Shown: positions 25,554-33,153 of the stretch, one piece after another
How the letters are laid out: the number at the start of each line of letters is the position of its first letter
How positions within the stretch are numbered: the first letter of the stretch is position 1
Notes under the pieces: generated by a model
Seen by the model: the letters and a program-made list of their open reading frames with translations, nothing else
Database searches by the model: none
Told to the model about the DNA's origin: nothing
Program-made: the position numbers and the translations under genes
NCBI GenBank assembly: GCA_963539215.1
Contig: CAUTJT010000001.1
Span: forward strand, 62,001-126,000
Direction: 5' to 3'
Length of the DNA stretch: 64,000 nucleotides
DNA from: CAURNT01 sp963539215
GTDB lineage: Bacteria; Fusobacteriota; Fusobacteriia; Fusobacteriales; Leptotrichiaceae

Positions 25554-26555
25554 CTATATATCAAGATCAATATCAAAATCACTATCCCAATCATCATCAT
25601 TTAGATGAACAACTTCAAGAGTTTTTTCATAATTAGTTGATTTTTTAGAAAAGAAGTCATGTTGTGTAGTTTCAACATTTAATCCATTTAATACAATAGG
25701 ATTTACTTCTCTAACCTCAAACTCTTCATCAAACCCAAGATTCATTAAAGCTCTATTACCATTATACTTAATATATTCTTTAACTTCTGAAGTTAATTCT
25801 ACATCAGAATAAATCTCATCCGTAAATTTAGATTCATTTTCATATAAATCATAGAATAATTGCATTATTTCAACTTTAACATTTTCTTTTTCAACAAAAT
25901 CCATTTTTTCATATATTTCTTGAGCAAGTTTACCTACAAATACACCATGTATAGATTCATCTGCTATAATCTTTTTAATAATATCTGAACTAGCAACCAT
26001 TTGCCCTTGACCAGATAACCATAAAGGTAAAAAGAATCCACTATAGAATAAATATGATTCAAGAAAAACAGAAGCAACTAAAGCTAAATATATTTCTCTC
26101 AACGTAGCTTCAGGATTATTAAGAGCTTGATAATAATAATCTATTTTTTGTGCCTTATATTGTAAATGTTGATTTTCTTGTACCCACTTAAATATTTCAT
26201 TTATTTCTTCAGTTGAAGCAACAGTTGTAAATATAGTTGAATAAGATTTAGCATGTATAGTCTCCATCATACACATATACGAAAGTACAGATCTACATTG
26301 AAGAGAGTCTATGTGATCTATAATTTTTGGCATACCAGTATGTGATTGTAATGTGTCAAGAAGTGTTAAACCTCCTAACACTTTCTTATATGCCTCACGC
26401 ATTTCAGGAGTTAAAGAATGCCATGAATCTATATCCTTTGAGGGAATATATTCTGTATCTATCCAAAATTGTCTTAAATTCTGTTCCCAGAACACTTCTA
26501 CATAATCATTATCAAGCGTATTCCAGTTTACCGCCTTATATACTTTATTATCCAT
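25554..26555 (-). CDS. nrdF: Class Ib ribonucleotide reductase small subunit
   Basis: A 333-residue NrdF. Metal ligands and radical Tyr appear canonical: Asp67 (LTLLDTLQS), Glu98 and His101 (METIHAKSY), Tyr105, then FLESYLF and ADESIHG for the second half. It is therefore not one of the metal-free R2e variants. I start at ATG 26555 behind AAAGGA; upstream in-frame codons lie inside nrdE. Overlaps the end of nrdE and forms the dimanganese-tyrosyl radical with help from NrdI. Confidence 0.95.
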   Translation of the reverse strand: MDNKVYKAVNWNTLDNDYVEVFWEQNLRQFWIDTEYIPSKDIDSWHSLTPEMREAYKKVLGGLTLLDTLQSHTGMPKIIDHIDSLQCRSVLSYMCMMETIHAKSYSTIFTTVASTEEINEIFKWVQENQHLQYKAQKIDYYYQALNNPEATLREIYLALVASVFLESYLFYSGFFLPLWLSGQGQMVASSDIIKKIIADESIHGVFVGKLAQEIYEKMDFVEKENVKVEIMQLFYDLYENESKFTDEIYSDVELTSEVKEYIKYNGNRALMNLGFDEEFEVREVNPIVLNGLNVETTQHDFFSKKSTNYEKTLEVVHLNDDDWDSDFDIDLDI

Positions 26556-26566
26556 TATTATCCTTT

Positions 26567-28651
26567 CTAAACTGAACAACTAATACATTCTTCTATAGTT
26601 GATTTTCTAGTTCTTGTATAGTATAGTGATTTTAATCCTAATTTATGCGCCAAAATATATAACTTAGATAAATCTCTAGTAGTATCTGTACTCTTAGTAT
26701 ACAATATTGTAGATATTCCTTGATCTACGTGTCTTTGTATAACAGAAACAAGTTTTAATATATTCTTTTGATCCATATCATATGCTGATTTATAGAAAAA
26801 GAAATTATCATAATTTAAATATGGCATAGGATAAAATGTTGTTGAATCTCCATATTCTCTTACTTCAACCTTATCAACTATAGGCATAATAGATGCTGTT
26901 GAATTCATAATATATGAAGTAGATTGATTAGGAGCTATCGCCATTCTATAAGCATTATATACTCCATTTTCCATAACTTTAACTTTTAAATTTTCCCAAT
27001 CTTCTTTAGTTGGTATGTATATACCTTCAAATAAAGATTTAACTTTATCTGTAACAGGTTCAAAGTTTTTTTCTATATATTTATCAAAATATTTACCATT
27101 AGCATATTCTGACTTTTCAAACCCTTTAAATGTTTCGTTTCTTTCTTTAGCTATTTCCATACTTCTTTCTAAAGAATAGTAATTCATCATCATAAAGAAA
27201 ACATTACAGAAATCAAGCGCCTCTCTTGATTCGTATTGTATAAGATTTTTAGCTAAGAATCCATGTAAATTCATAGCACCAAGCCCTATAGAATGAAGCT
27301 CTTCATTCGCTTTTTTTATACTAGGCACTATATCTATATTAGTAATATCTGATACTGTAGTCAATGAATCAACAGCATCTCTTACTACTTCTCTTATTCT
27401 CTTATTTTCCATAACTGGAACTATATTTACTGAACCCAAATTACAAGATATCCCTCTTCTTATAGTATCTTCTTCATAATAATGATTAATATCAGACACC
27501 TCTGTAACTTGCATTATTTCCGTACAAAGATTAGTAAATTTAACTTGTCCTATTTCTTTTAATGCATGTTCTCTATTAGCATTATCTTTAAAGAATATAT
27601 ATGGATATCCACTTTCTTTTTGAGTCTGTGAAATTTTAACTAAAAATTCTCTTGCATTAATTTTTTTCTTTTTAATATTTGGATTAGCAACTAATTTATC
27701 ATACCATTCATTCATATCCAACTCATCTAAGTATAATCCATATTCTCTAAATACTGTATGAGGATAGAAAGTGTAACAAGGTAAATCCTCACTAGCTAAT
27801 TCCATAAATTTATCGGGCATAATTACACCTATAGATAAAGACTTAATTCTTATCTTTTCATCAACATTTATCTTTTTAGTATCTAAAAACTCTAATATAT
27901 CTGGATGGAATACATTTAAATATACAGCTCCAGCTCCTGGTCTTTGACCTAATTGATTAGCATAAGAAAATATATCTTCAAGTATTTTTATTATAGGTAA
28001 AACTCCACTTGCACGTCCTTCAACACCTTTTATAGCTTCACCTCTTGCTCTTAACTTAGATAAGTTAAACGCAACTCCTCCACCTATAGAAGATAGTTTC
28101 ATAGCTTCATCTAAAGCATAACCTATACCTGATAAGTTATCTCCTATTTCATCTAAATAACAAGAAACTAATTCTCCAGATCTTTTCTTTCCTGCGTTTA
28201 AAAAAGTTGGTGTTGCTGGTTGATATTCTTGATTAATTAACATTAAGGCATAACTTTTAGCTTTTTCAATATTCCCTTGTCCAAGATAAAGTGAAACTAT
28301 AGCAATTCTATCTTCATATCTTTCAAGAAATTTTTCTCCACTATCATCCATCAATGCATAACTTTGATAAAATTTAGATGCTGCCATATATGATTGAAAT
28401 CTAAATTTTTTAGAATAAACTAAATCAAATACTTCCTGTATTTGTTCTAAATTATACATAGTATAAAAATCAATATAATAATCTTTTTTTATCAAATAAT
28501 CCATTTTTTCTTTTAAATTATGGAAAAATACTGTATTTTTATTAACATAATCTACAAAATATGAATAAACTGCTTCTTTATCTTTTTCTAATTGTAATTT
28601 ACCTTCAGCATCTTTAACCATTACTTCATTGTTTAAATAAATATACTTCAA
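26567..28651 (-). CDS. nrdE: Class Ib ribonucleotide reductase large subunit
   Basis: A 694-residue catalytic subunit reducing ribonucleoside diphosphates. Visible are the cysteine after the ATP-cone-less N-terminus (ELVSCYLDE), the NLCTEIMQ loop region, CNLGSVNI, and the C-terminal redox pair in EECISCSV. The start is TTG overlapping the nrdI stop (ATTGA), with GAGGTG upstream. No nrdH glutaredoxin-like gene is adjacent, so its reductant must be encoded elsewhere. Confidence 0.95.
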   Translation of the reverse strand: MKYIYLNNEVMVKDAEGKLQLEKDKEAVYSYFVDYVNKNTVFFHNLKEKMDYLIKKDYYIDFYTMYNLEQIQEVFDLVYSKKFRFQSYMAASKFYQSYALMDDSGEKFLERYEDRIAIVSLYLGQGNIEKAKSYALMLINQEYQPATPTFLNAGKKRSGELVSCYLDEIGDNLSGIGYALDEAMKLSSIGGGVAFNLSKLRARGEAIKGVEGRASGVLPIIKILEDIFSYANQLGQRPGAGAVYLNVFHPDILEFLDTKKINVDEKIRIKSLSIGVIMPDKFMELASEDLPCYTFYPHTVFREYGLYLDELDMNEWYDKLVANPNIKKKKINAREFLVKISQTQKESGYPYIFFKDNANREHALKEIGQVKFTNLCTEIMQVTEVSDINHYYEEDTIRRGISCNLGSVNIVPVMENKRIREVVRDAVDSLTTVSDITNIDIVPSIKKANEELHSIGLGAMNLHGFLAKNLIQYESREALDFCNVFFMMMNYYSLERSMEIAKERNETFKGFEKSEYANGKYFDKYIEKNFEPVTDKVKSLFEGIYIPTKEDWENLKVKVMENGVYNAYRMAIAPNQSTSYIMNSTASIMPIVDKVEVREYGDSTTFYPMPYLNYDNFFFYKSAYDMDQKNILKLVSVIQRHVDQGISTILYTKSTDTTRDLSKLYILAHKLGLKSLYYTRTRKSTIEECISCSV

Positions 28652-29046
28652 TTAGCTACACCTCTTTCAAATTCTAAAATTCTTTTAACATATTCTTGAG
28701 CTTCTTCATAAGTACCTGATAACTCAAATTTCATAATCAATGGTATATTGTATTTTCTAGAAATTTTATCTCCAGCCAAACCATAATTTTCTCCCCAGTT
28801 CATATTTCCACTTACAGATACAGTTCTAATTTTATTAAAATTATTAGCATTTGCTAAAAACTTAACTGTATTTTTATGAACTTGTCCTATTCCTGTTGTA
28901 AAAGTAATAAAATGAGCAAAATTTTCCACTACTGTATCAGGTTTTATTTTAATAAATTCAAAATCACTATATCTAGAAATTTTTTTTATAAATCTTTCTA
29001 CATTCCCTGTCATGGAATCATAATACACTACTATTTTAGAGCACAT
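28648..29046 (-). CDS. nrdI: Flavodoxin-like ribonucleotide reductase activator NrdI
   Basis: A 132-residue flavoprotein that supplies oxidant for the NrdF dimanganese cofactor. It begins CSKIVVYYDSMTGNVERFI (FMN phosphate loop) and has FTTGIGQVHKNTVKFL and SVSGNMNWGENYGLAGD. I start at ATG 29046 with AAAGGTG; the longer frame begins at a TTG inside the NrdR box. First gene of nrdI-nrdE-nrdF. Confidence 0.93.
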   Translation of the reverse strand: MCSKIVVYYDSMTGNVERFIKKISRYSDFEFIKIKPDTVVENFAHFITFTTGIGQVHKNTVKFLANANNFNKIRTVSVSGNMNWGENYGLAGDKISRKYNIPLIMKFELSGTYEEAQEYVKRILEFERGVAN

Positions 29047-29061
29047 ACAATCACCTTTCCA

Positions 29062-29077
29062 ACACAATATATTGTGT
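29062..29077 (-). promoter_or_regulatory. NrdR box
   Basis: The 16-base perfect palindrome ACACAATATATTGTGT matches the NrdR operator consensus. It lies between the promoter and nrdI. I found no second good copy one and a half turns away, although NrdR sites usually occur in pairs. Confidence 0.82.
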
Positions 29078-29116
29078 TCAAATTATTTATATACCACTTT
29101 ATAATCCGTTATTATT

Positions 29117-29145
29117 ATTCTACAACTTTTTAGAAATTTAATCAA
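29117..29145 (-). promoter_or_regulatory. Promoter of nrdI-nrdE-nrdF
   Basis: Minus strand: TTGATT (29140-29145), 17-base spacer, TAGAAT (29117-29122). An alternative -10 (TATAAA, 29098-29103) also exists closer to the NrdR box. Confidence 0.55.
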
Positions 29146-29163
29146 GAGATAAAAATAAAATAA

Positions 29164-29214
29164 TAAAAAATCCTAACTATTAAAATACATATGTATCTTT
29201 AAATATAGTTAGGA
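29164..29214 (-). terminator. Terminator downstream of the hsdR remnant
   Basis: TCCTAACTAT (29171-29180) / ATAGTTAGGA (29205-29214), with the palindrome ATACATATGTAT in the loop; TTTTTTA follows on the minus strand. Confidence 0.75.
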
Positions 29215-29338
29215 ATTACCATTTAAGATATATCAAAATCAATAATCTTGATTAATATAAAATTTATTTTATTAGAATAAAACTTTTTCTTTTATCATCT
29301 ATGATAAACTTTAAAATCATAAAATTTAAATAATATTT

Positions 29339-30078
29339 TTATATACCAACAAATATATTTACTAAGTCTTTTATCTTGTCATAAACTTGTTTCTTTTTCT
29401 CAAGTCTTGCCCCCCTCTTCTACCAAGAGCTGGTAAAACACTATTTAATTCATTTCCACCTTCTATTACTTCACCCTTTTCTATAGAGTTTTGTATAAAT
29501 CTCTCAGCGCCTTCTTTTAATTTTTCTTTATTTATTAATCCTTGTATTTCTATATTTTTAACATCTCTTGCATAAATATAGAAATTCTCAACTATATTTT
29601 CTAAACTTTCCTTATCTAAAATATCTATTTTATCAATAAATTCAAGTATAAGATTTTCTTTAGGTCTACTTTCCATAGATGAACGTATTAACCTTATAAC
29701 ATCAGATTTCAACTTGTCCACACTATCAACTTCTTTAACTTTATCTATAATTATCTTCAAAATATAATCAAGATTTATTTCATCTGTTTTAAGTAAATCT
29801 ATATGAAACTCCAAATCATCATCTATATTCCTATTTTTCTCTTCTTTTGCTGGTCTAAACTCTTCTTTAATAGCTAAATACTTACTTTTCATATCTTGCA
29901 TTTTTCTTTCACTTATTTTCTTTGGTTCATTAACAAATTCATCAAAGTTTTTAAGTACATTATCAAGTTTAATTATTTCGTTAAATAATTTAACAAAAAG
30001 TTTTTTATCTTCTTCTAATTTTATATTTGTAAATTCAGGTAATTTTTCGTCTAAATTATCCACTACATTTATAATCAA
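29339..30078 (-). pseudogene. C-terminal remnant of type I restriction enzyme subunit HsdR
   Basis: An open frame (29371-30078, 235 residues) matches only the last helical domain of HsdR: KLFVKLFNEIIKLDNVLKNF, IEIQGLINKEKLKEGAERFI, and LPALGRRGG. The translocase and nuclease domains are absent. At a run of six G (29411-29416) the frame is off. With seven G it would continue as ARLEKKKQVYDKIKDLVNIF to a stop at 29339, which is the expected HsdR C-terminus. So the fragment is truncated at the front and frameshifted at the back. Its upstream end abuts the virD4 remnant. Confidence 0.72.
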
Positions 30079-30099
30079 TCAACTACATAATATAAAATA

Positions 30100-30809
30100 T
30101 TACAATCTTGTAATTACTGTATTCCTATTGAGTTTAACTTTACCTTTTCTTTTGATATAGTCTTCAATATCAAATAAATTCTTCTTATCATAGTCCTCCA
30201 AGAGCTTGTAATTCTTATGCTTTGCAATATCGAATTTATCTGATAAGAACTATCTGACACCTCGAAGCTGAAAAATACATTTACTGCCATCCATAACTGT
30301 TATCTCGTCTTGGCTCATCAGCTCTTTTCCTGTCTTTTGATAATTCAGTCCATAGCTATTGGCATTAGACCTTGTTTCCGAAGTGTTATATAGGTTTATG
30401 GTTTCTGCATTATCCTTATAAATTGCCTTTAGCTGAGATTGTGCTTACAATATAATACTTGCAGAAATCTCTCTACTTCAGATTGTTGCAATCAATTTTT
30501 CGAATTTTGGAATTAAGCCGATATTGGCAAACTCGTCAAGCAAGCACCTTACTTAAACAGGTAATCTCCCTCCATACTCATCATCTGCCTTATCACATAA
30601 GAGTTTAAATAGCTGTGAGTACATGATTAGACACCACAAAGTTAAAGGCATCATCCGTATCAGAGATAATAACAAAGAGTGCTATCTTTCTATCTCCAAG
30701 AGTATCAAGATCAAGTTCATCTTCTTTTATCAAGTCCCTAAGCTCTTGAATATCAAATGGAGCAAGCCTTGCACCACATGAAATTAGAATAGACTTTTCT
30801 GTTTTTCCT
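30100..30809 (-). pseudogene. virD4/traG coupling protein, C-terminal part (broken by insertion)
   Basis: Translating the minus strand in shifting frames gives GKTEKSILISCGARLAPFDI, then RKIALFVIISDTDDAFNFVV, a Walker B region RCLLDEFANIG followed by IPKFEKLIATI, and at the end DYDKKNLFDIEDYIKRKGKV. These are consecutive conserved blocks of the VirD4/TraG ATPase of conjugative elements of Firmicutes type. Stops and frameshifts separate them. The first block continues exactly where the N-terminal part at 36706 stops, so one gene was split by the 5.9 kb element between them. Confidence 0.8.
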
Positions 30810-30831
30810 ATTGTTACTTGTCAAGGACTTT

Positions 30832-31017
30832 TTAATCAAAATCATCTTTTTTTTCGTCCGATTTTCTCCGAAATTCCCTCAACATTATCCTTTTTAGTTT
30901 ATCTTGCATAGTTTCACTACTTTTATCATTAAAATGGACAATCACCTCATAAGTGGTTTTTCCAATCTTCTTTATCGTCTTTGTTCCTGTAGTTTGTTCA
31001 TTTCTTTTTTCTTGCAT
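30832..31017 (-). CDS. TnpW-like transposon-encoded protein
   Basis: 61 residues beginning MQEKRNEQTTGTKTIKKIGK, with TYEVIVHFNDKSSETMQDKL and a basic C-terminal helix. It resembles the small TnpW proteins carried by Tn4451-type mobilizable transposons and related clostridial elements. The function of TnpW is unknown. AAAGGAG lies upstream. Its stop is 12 bases from a TTGACA at the element's right end. Confidence 0.7.
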   Translation of the reverse strand: MQEKRNEQTTGTKTIKKIGKTTYEVIVHFNDKSSETMQDKLKRIMLREFRRKSDEKKDDFD

Positions 31018-31037
31018 ATTTTCTCCTTTCTTTGCAA

Positions 31038-31075
31038 TAAAAAATGACGATTAGTGATTTTTTCCAATCGTCATT
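31038..31075 (-). terminator. Intrinsic terminator between the DUF3847-like remnant and TnpW gene
   Basis: AATGACGATT (31043-31052) / AATCGTCATT (31066-31075), perfect 10 bp; TTTTTT follows on the minus strand. Confidence 0.75.
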
Positions 31076-31109
31076 AGCCAATATTTATTCATTTCTTTGA
31101 TGTTTTTAA

Positions 31110-31393
31110 TTATCCATATCTATTTATTTGATCTTTTTCTCTATTTCGATTATCGGAAAGTACATAATCTAAAAAGGCATAGATTAAATCATTATTTGTA
31201 TCTTCTTTCCTACCTGTAATTTCTCTTTCAAAGGCTTCAAATACTCCACCTTTTTTTATACCTTTCTTTTTGTTTCAGCATTCCTTTTAAGTTTATTTAT
31301 CTTTTGATTGAGTAACTTTGCTCTGTTCTATGCCTTTTCTATTCTGTCGTTTTCTTTTTTTAATTGATCAATCGCTTTTTCTAACTCTTTCAT
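31110..31393 (-). pseudogene. Broken DUF3847-like mobilization-associated gene
   Basis: GGAGGAATGAAAA precedes an ATG giving MKELEKAIDQLKKENDRIEK. An in-frame TAG follows, then NRAKLLNQKINKLKRNAETK, and after a frame change GGVFEAFEREITGRK and DYVLSDNRNREKDQINRYG to a stop at 31110. The layout (short coiled coil then small helical domain) resembles DUF3847 proteins of conjugative and mobilizable elements. One nonsense codon and one frameshift make it a pseudogene. Confidence 0.5.
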
Positions 31394-31396
31394 TTT

Positions 31397-31492
31397 TCAT
31401 TCCTCCGTTTCAATATTGTTGCGTTCCAAATAAAGAAATGCTAAGCACCTTTCTTTGACATAAATGAAATATTCTCTTTTATCTTTATCCAC
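31397..31492 (-). CDS. 31-residue small ORF of the mobile element
   Basis: GTG start with AAAGGAGG upstream, product MDKDKREYFIYVKERCLAFLYLERNNIETEE. Its stop overlaps the ribosome site of the DUF3847-like remnant, suggesting coupling in the ancestral element. Function unknown. Confidence 0.4.
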   Translation of the reverse strand: MDKDKREYFIYVKERCLAFLYLERNNIETEE

Positions 31493-31536
31493 CCAGTATT
31501 CCTCCTTTTCTGTTCTCTGATTTTGCTTCTTGAGAA

Positions 31537-31577
31537 TAAAAAAGGAGGACTTCTACACTTTGGCGTAAAATGTCCTC
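31537..31577 (-). terminator. Terminator hairpin downstream of the element's leader ORF
   Basis: GAGGAC (31572-31577, read on minus) pairs with GTCCTC (31545-31550), with partial pairing further in; seven T follow on the minus strand. Confidence 0.6.
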
Positions 31578-31654
31578 TTAGGTTAAAAACTAATACTTTA
31601 TATGATTTTCTACTTTGTTGGTTTTGATAAAATGATATTGCTATGTGTAAGCAA

Positions 31655-31714
31655 TTACAAACATAAAAAAGGATAAATATATCTTATGTGAATAACAGAA
31701 TTTAGTGTTTCCAT
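31655..31714 (-). CDS. Possible 19-residue leader peptide
   Basis: GGAGGG, seven bases, ATG, then METLNSVIHIRYIYPFLCL and stop. A 6-bp hairpin (ATTGCT/AGCAAT) follows the stop and a terminator lies 80 bases on. This leader-hairpin-terminator order resembles the attenuators in front of many resistance genes, but here only small mobilization ORFs follow. Confidence 0.35.
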   Translation of the reverse strand: METLNSVIHIRYIYPFLCL

Positions 31715-31775
31715 TATTTATCCCTCCATTACTTAGCTACATATTTTTTCCTCATGAATAAATCTTTTATAAACT

Positions 31776-33152
31776 TTAAATGCCATCTTTTTTGCATTTA
31801 TCATTAGCAAATTTTATTTTCCTAACTACGATAACAGCTAAACCAAATGACAAAACATCTGCCACTGGTTGAAGCAAATATATTCCAAATTGCCCAAAGA
31901 TATTTGATAAAATATATAATAACGGAATATAAAATATTCCTTGTCGTGAAATTGAAATTATTGATGTCCAAAAATATTGTCCAATATTTTGCATTAGCAT
32001 ACTACTAATCGCAAAGTATCCTAAAAGTGGCATTGTAATACATTGCATACGCAGTATCTCTGCACCGACTAAAATAACTTCATTATCATTTGACATTGTT
32101 TTAATAAGTGGTTCAGAAAAAATATATAACAAAATAGCCGCTATAATTAAAAATAAAGTACCTCCTATTACTGCAAATTTAAAAGCCTTTTTGACTCTAT
32201 CATATTGCTTTGCCCCGTAATTCATCGCACAGATAGGTTGAAAACCCTGACCCCAGCCTATCATTATCATATATGCTAATGCTAATATCCTTGAGCTTAT
32301 TGTTAATGCTGCTATAACACCATCACCGTATTTTGCGGCTACAACATTCAGTAAAATTAAAGCGATACTTGTAATAGATTGTCTTGAAAAATTAGGCATT
32401 CCTCCTACCAAAATATGATATACTCTATCTTTATTTATCCTTGCTTTTTTTAAGTCAACAGCAATATTTCCATTTTTTTCTGATAAATTCGTTAATACGA
32501 TGCAGCCTGTAATTTGTCCTATCAATGTCGCATATCCGGCTCCAATAAAGCCGAATTTAAACCCAAACATCAATACAGGATCCAAAACCATATTGACAAC
32601 CATTCCTATCAATAATCCTATCATTCCATCTTTCACATTCCCACAAAGTCTTAATTGATTGTAAAGCGTAATAGAATAAAGACCAAACGGAATGCTGATA
32701 ATAATTACCTTTAGATACTCTACTGTGAAATTCAACAAGTTTTCAGAAGCACTTTCACCTATAAATTTTGACAGCGGTAAAACAAAAAACCATGATAAAA
32801 TAGCTATTAAAATACCAATGACAATAGCAAAAAGAATTCCAATAGACGATATAATTTCTGCTTCCTTTTCTTCATTTTCTCCAATCTTTTTTGACATTAT
32901 GTTTCCACTTCCATACCCAAACCAAAATCCAATAGCTTGAATAAAACTCATAAAGCTAAACACAATACCGATAGCAGCTGTCATGGATTTATTATTTAAA
33001 ATACCGACAAAAAATGTATCAGTCAGATTATAAATTACCATGACGAGCATACCTATAATGGTAGGAATAGAAGTTTTCACTAATAATGGTAGAATAGCAT
33101 CGTTTAAAATAGCTTTTCTTCTAAATTCTTTTTTATTATTACTTGAGTTCAT
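31776..33152 (-). CDS. MATE-family multidrug efflux transporter
   Basis: A 458-residue inner-membrane transporter with 12 hydrophobic segments. It has the MATE N-terminal signature PLLVKTSIPTIIGMLVMVIYNLTDTFFVG and the second-half counterpart ALTISSRILALAYMIMIGWG followed by GFQPI. It exports cationic drugs with Na+ or H+ in characterised members. It begins 1 base after the PEP-synthase-like gene and is presumably under the TetR regulator upstream. Richer in G+C than the chromosomal genes around it, consistent with transfer. Confidence 0.9.
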   Translation of the reverse strand: MNSSNNKKEFRRKAILNDAILPLLVKTSIPTIIGMLVMVIYNLTDTFFVGILNNKSMTAAIGIVFSFMSFIQAIGFWFGYGSGNIMSKKIGENEEKEAEIISSIGILFAIVIGILIAILSWFFVLPLSKFIGESASENLLNFTVEYLKVIIISIPFGLYSITLYNQLRLCGNVKDGMIGLLIGMVVNMVLDPVLMFGFKFGFIGAGYATLIGQITGCIVLTNLSEKNGNIAVDLKKARINKDRVYHILVGGMPNFSRQSITSIALILLNVVAAKYGDGVIAALTISSRILALAYMIMIGWGQGFQPICAMNYGAKQYDRVKKAFKFAVIGGTLFLIIAAILLYIFSEPLIKTMSNDNEVILVGAEILRMQCITMPLLGYFAISSMLMQNIGQYFWTSIISISRQGIFYIPLLYILSNIFGQFGIYLLQPVADVLSFGLAVIVVRKIKFANDKCKKDGI

Positions 33153-33153
33153 G

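Noticed and set aside
29371..30078. An intact 235-residue hypothetical protein
   Set aside because: It matches only the HsdR C-terminal domain and lacks a convincing ribosome site at 30078, so it is treated as a relic.
30832..31017. A restriction-related or ribosomal small protein
   Set aside because: Its sequence pattern and position at the element end fit TnpW better.
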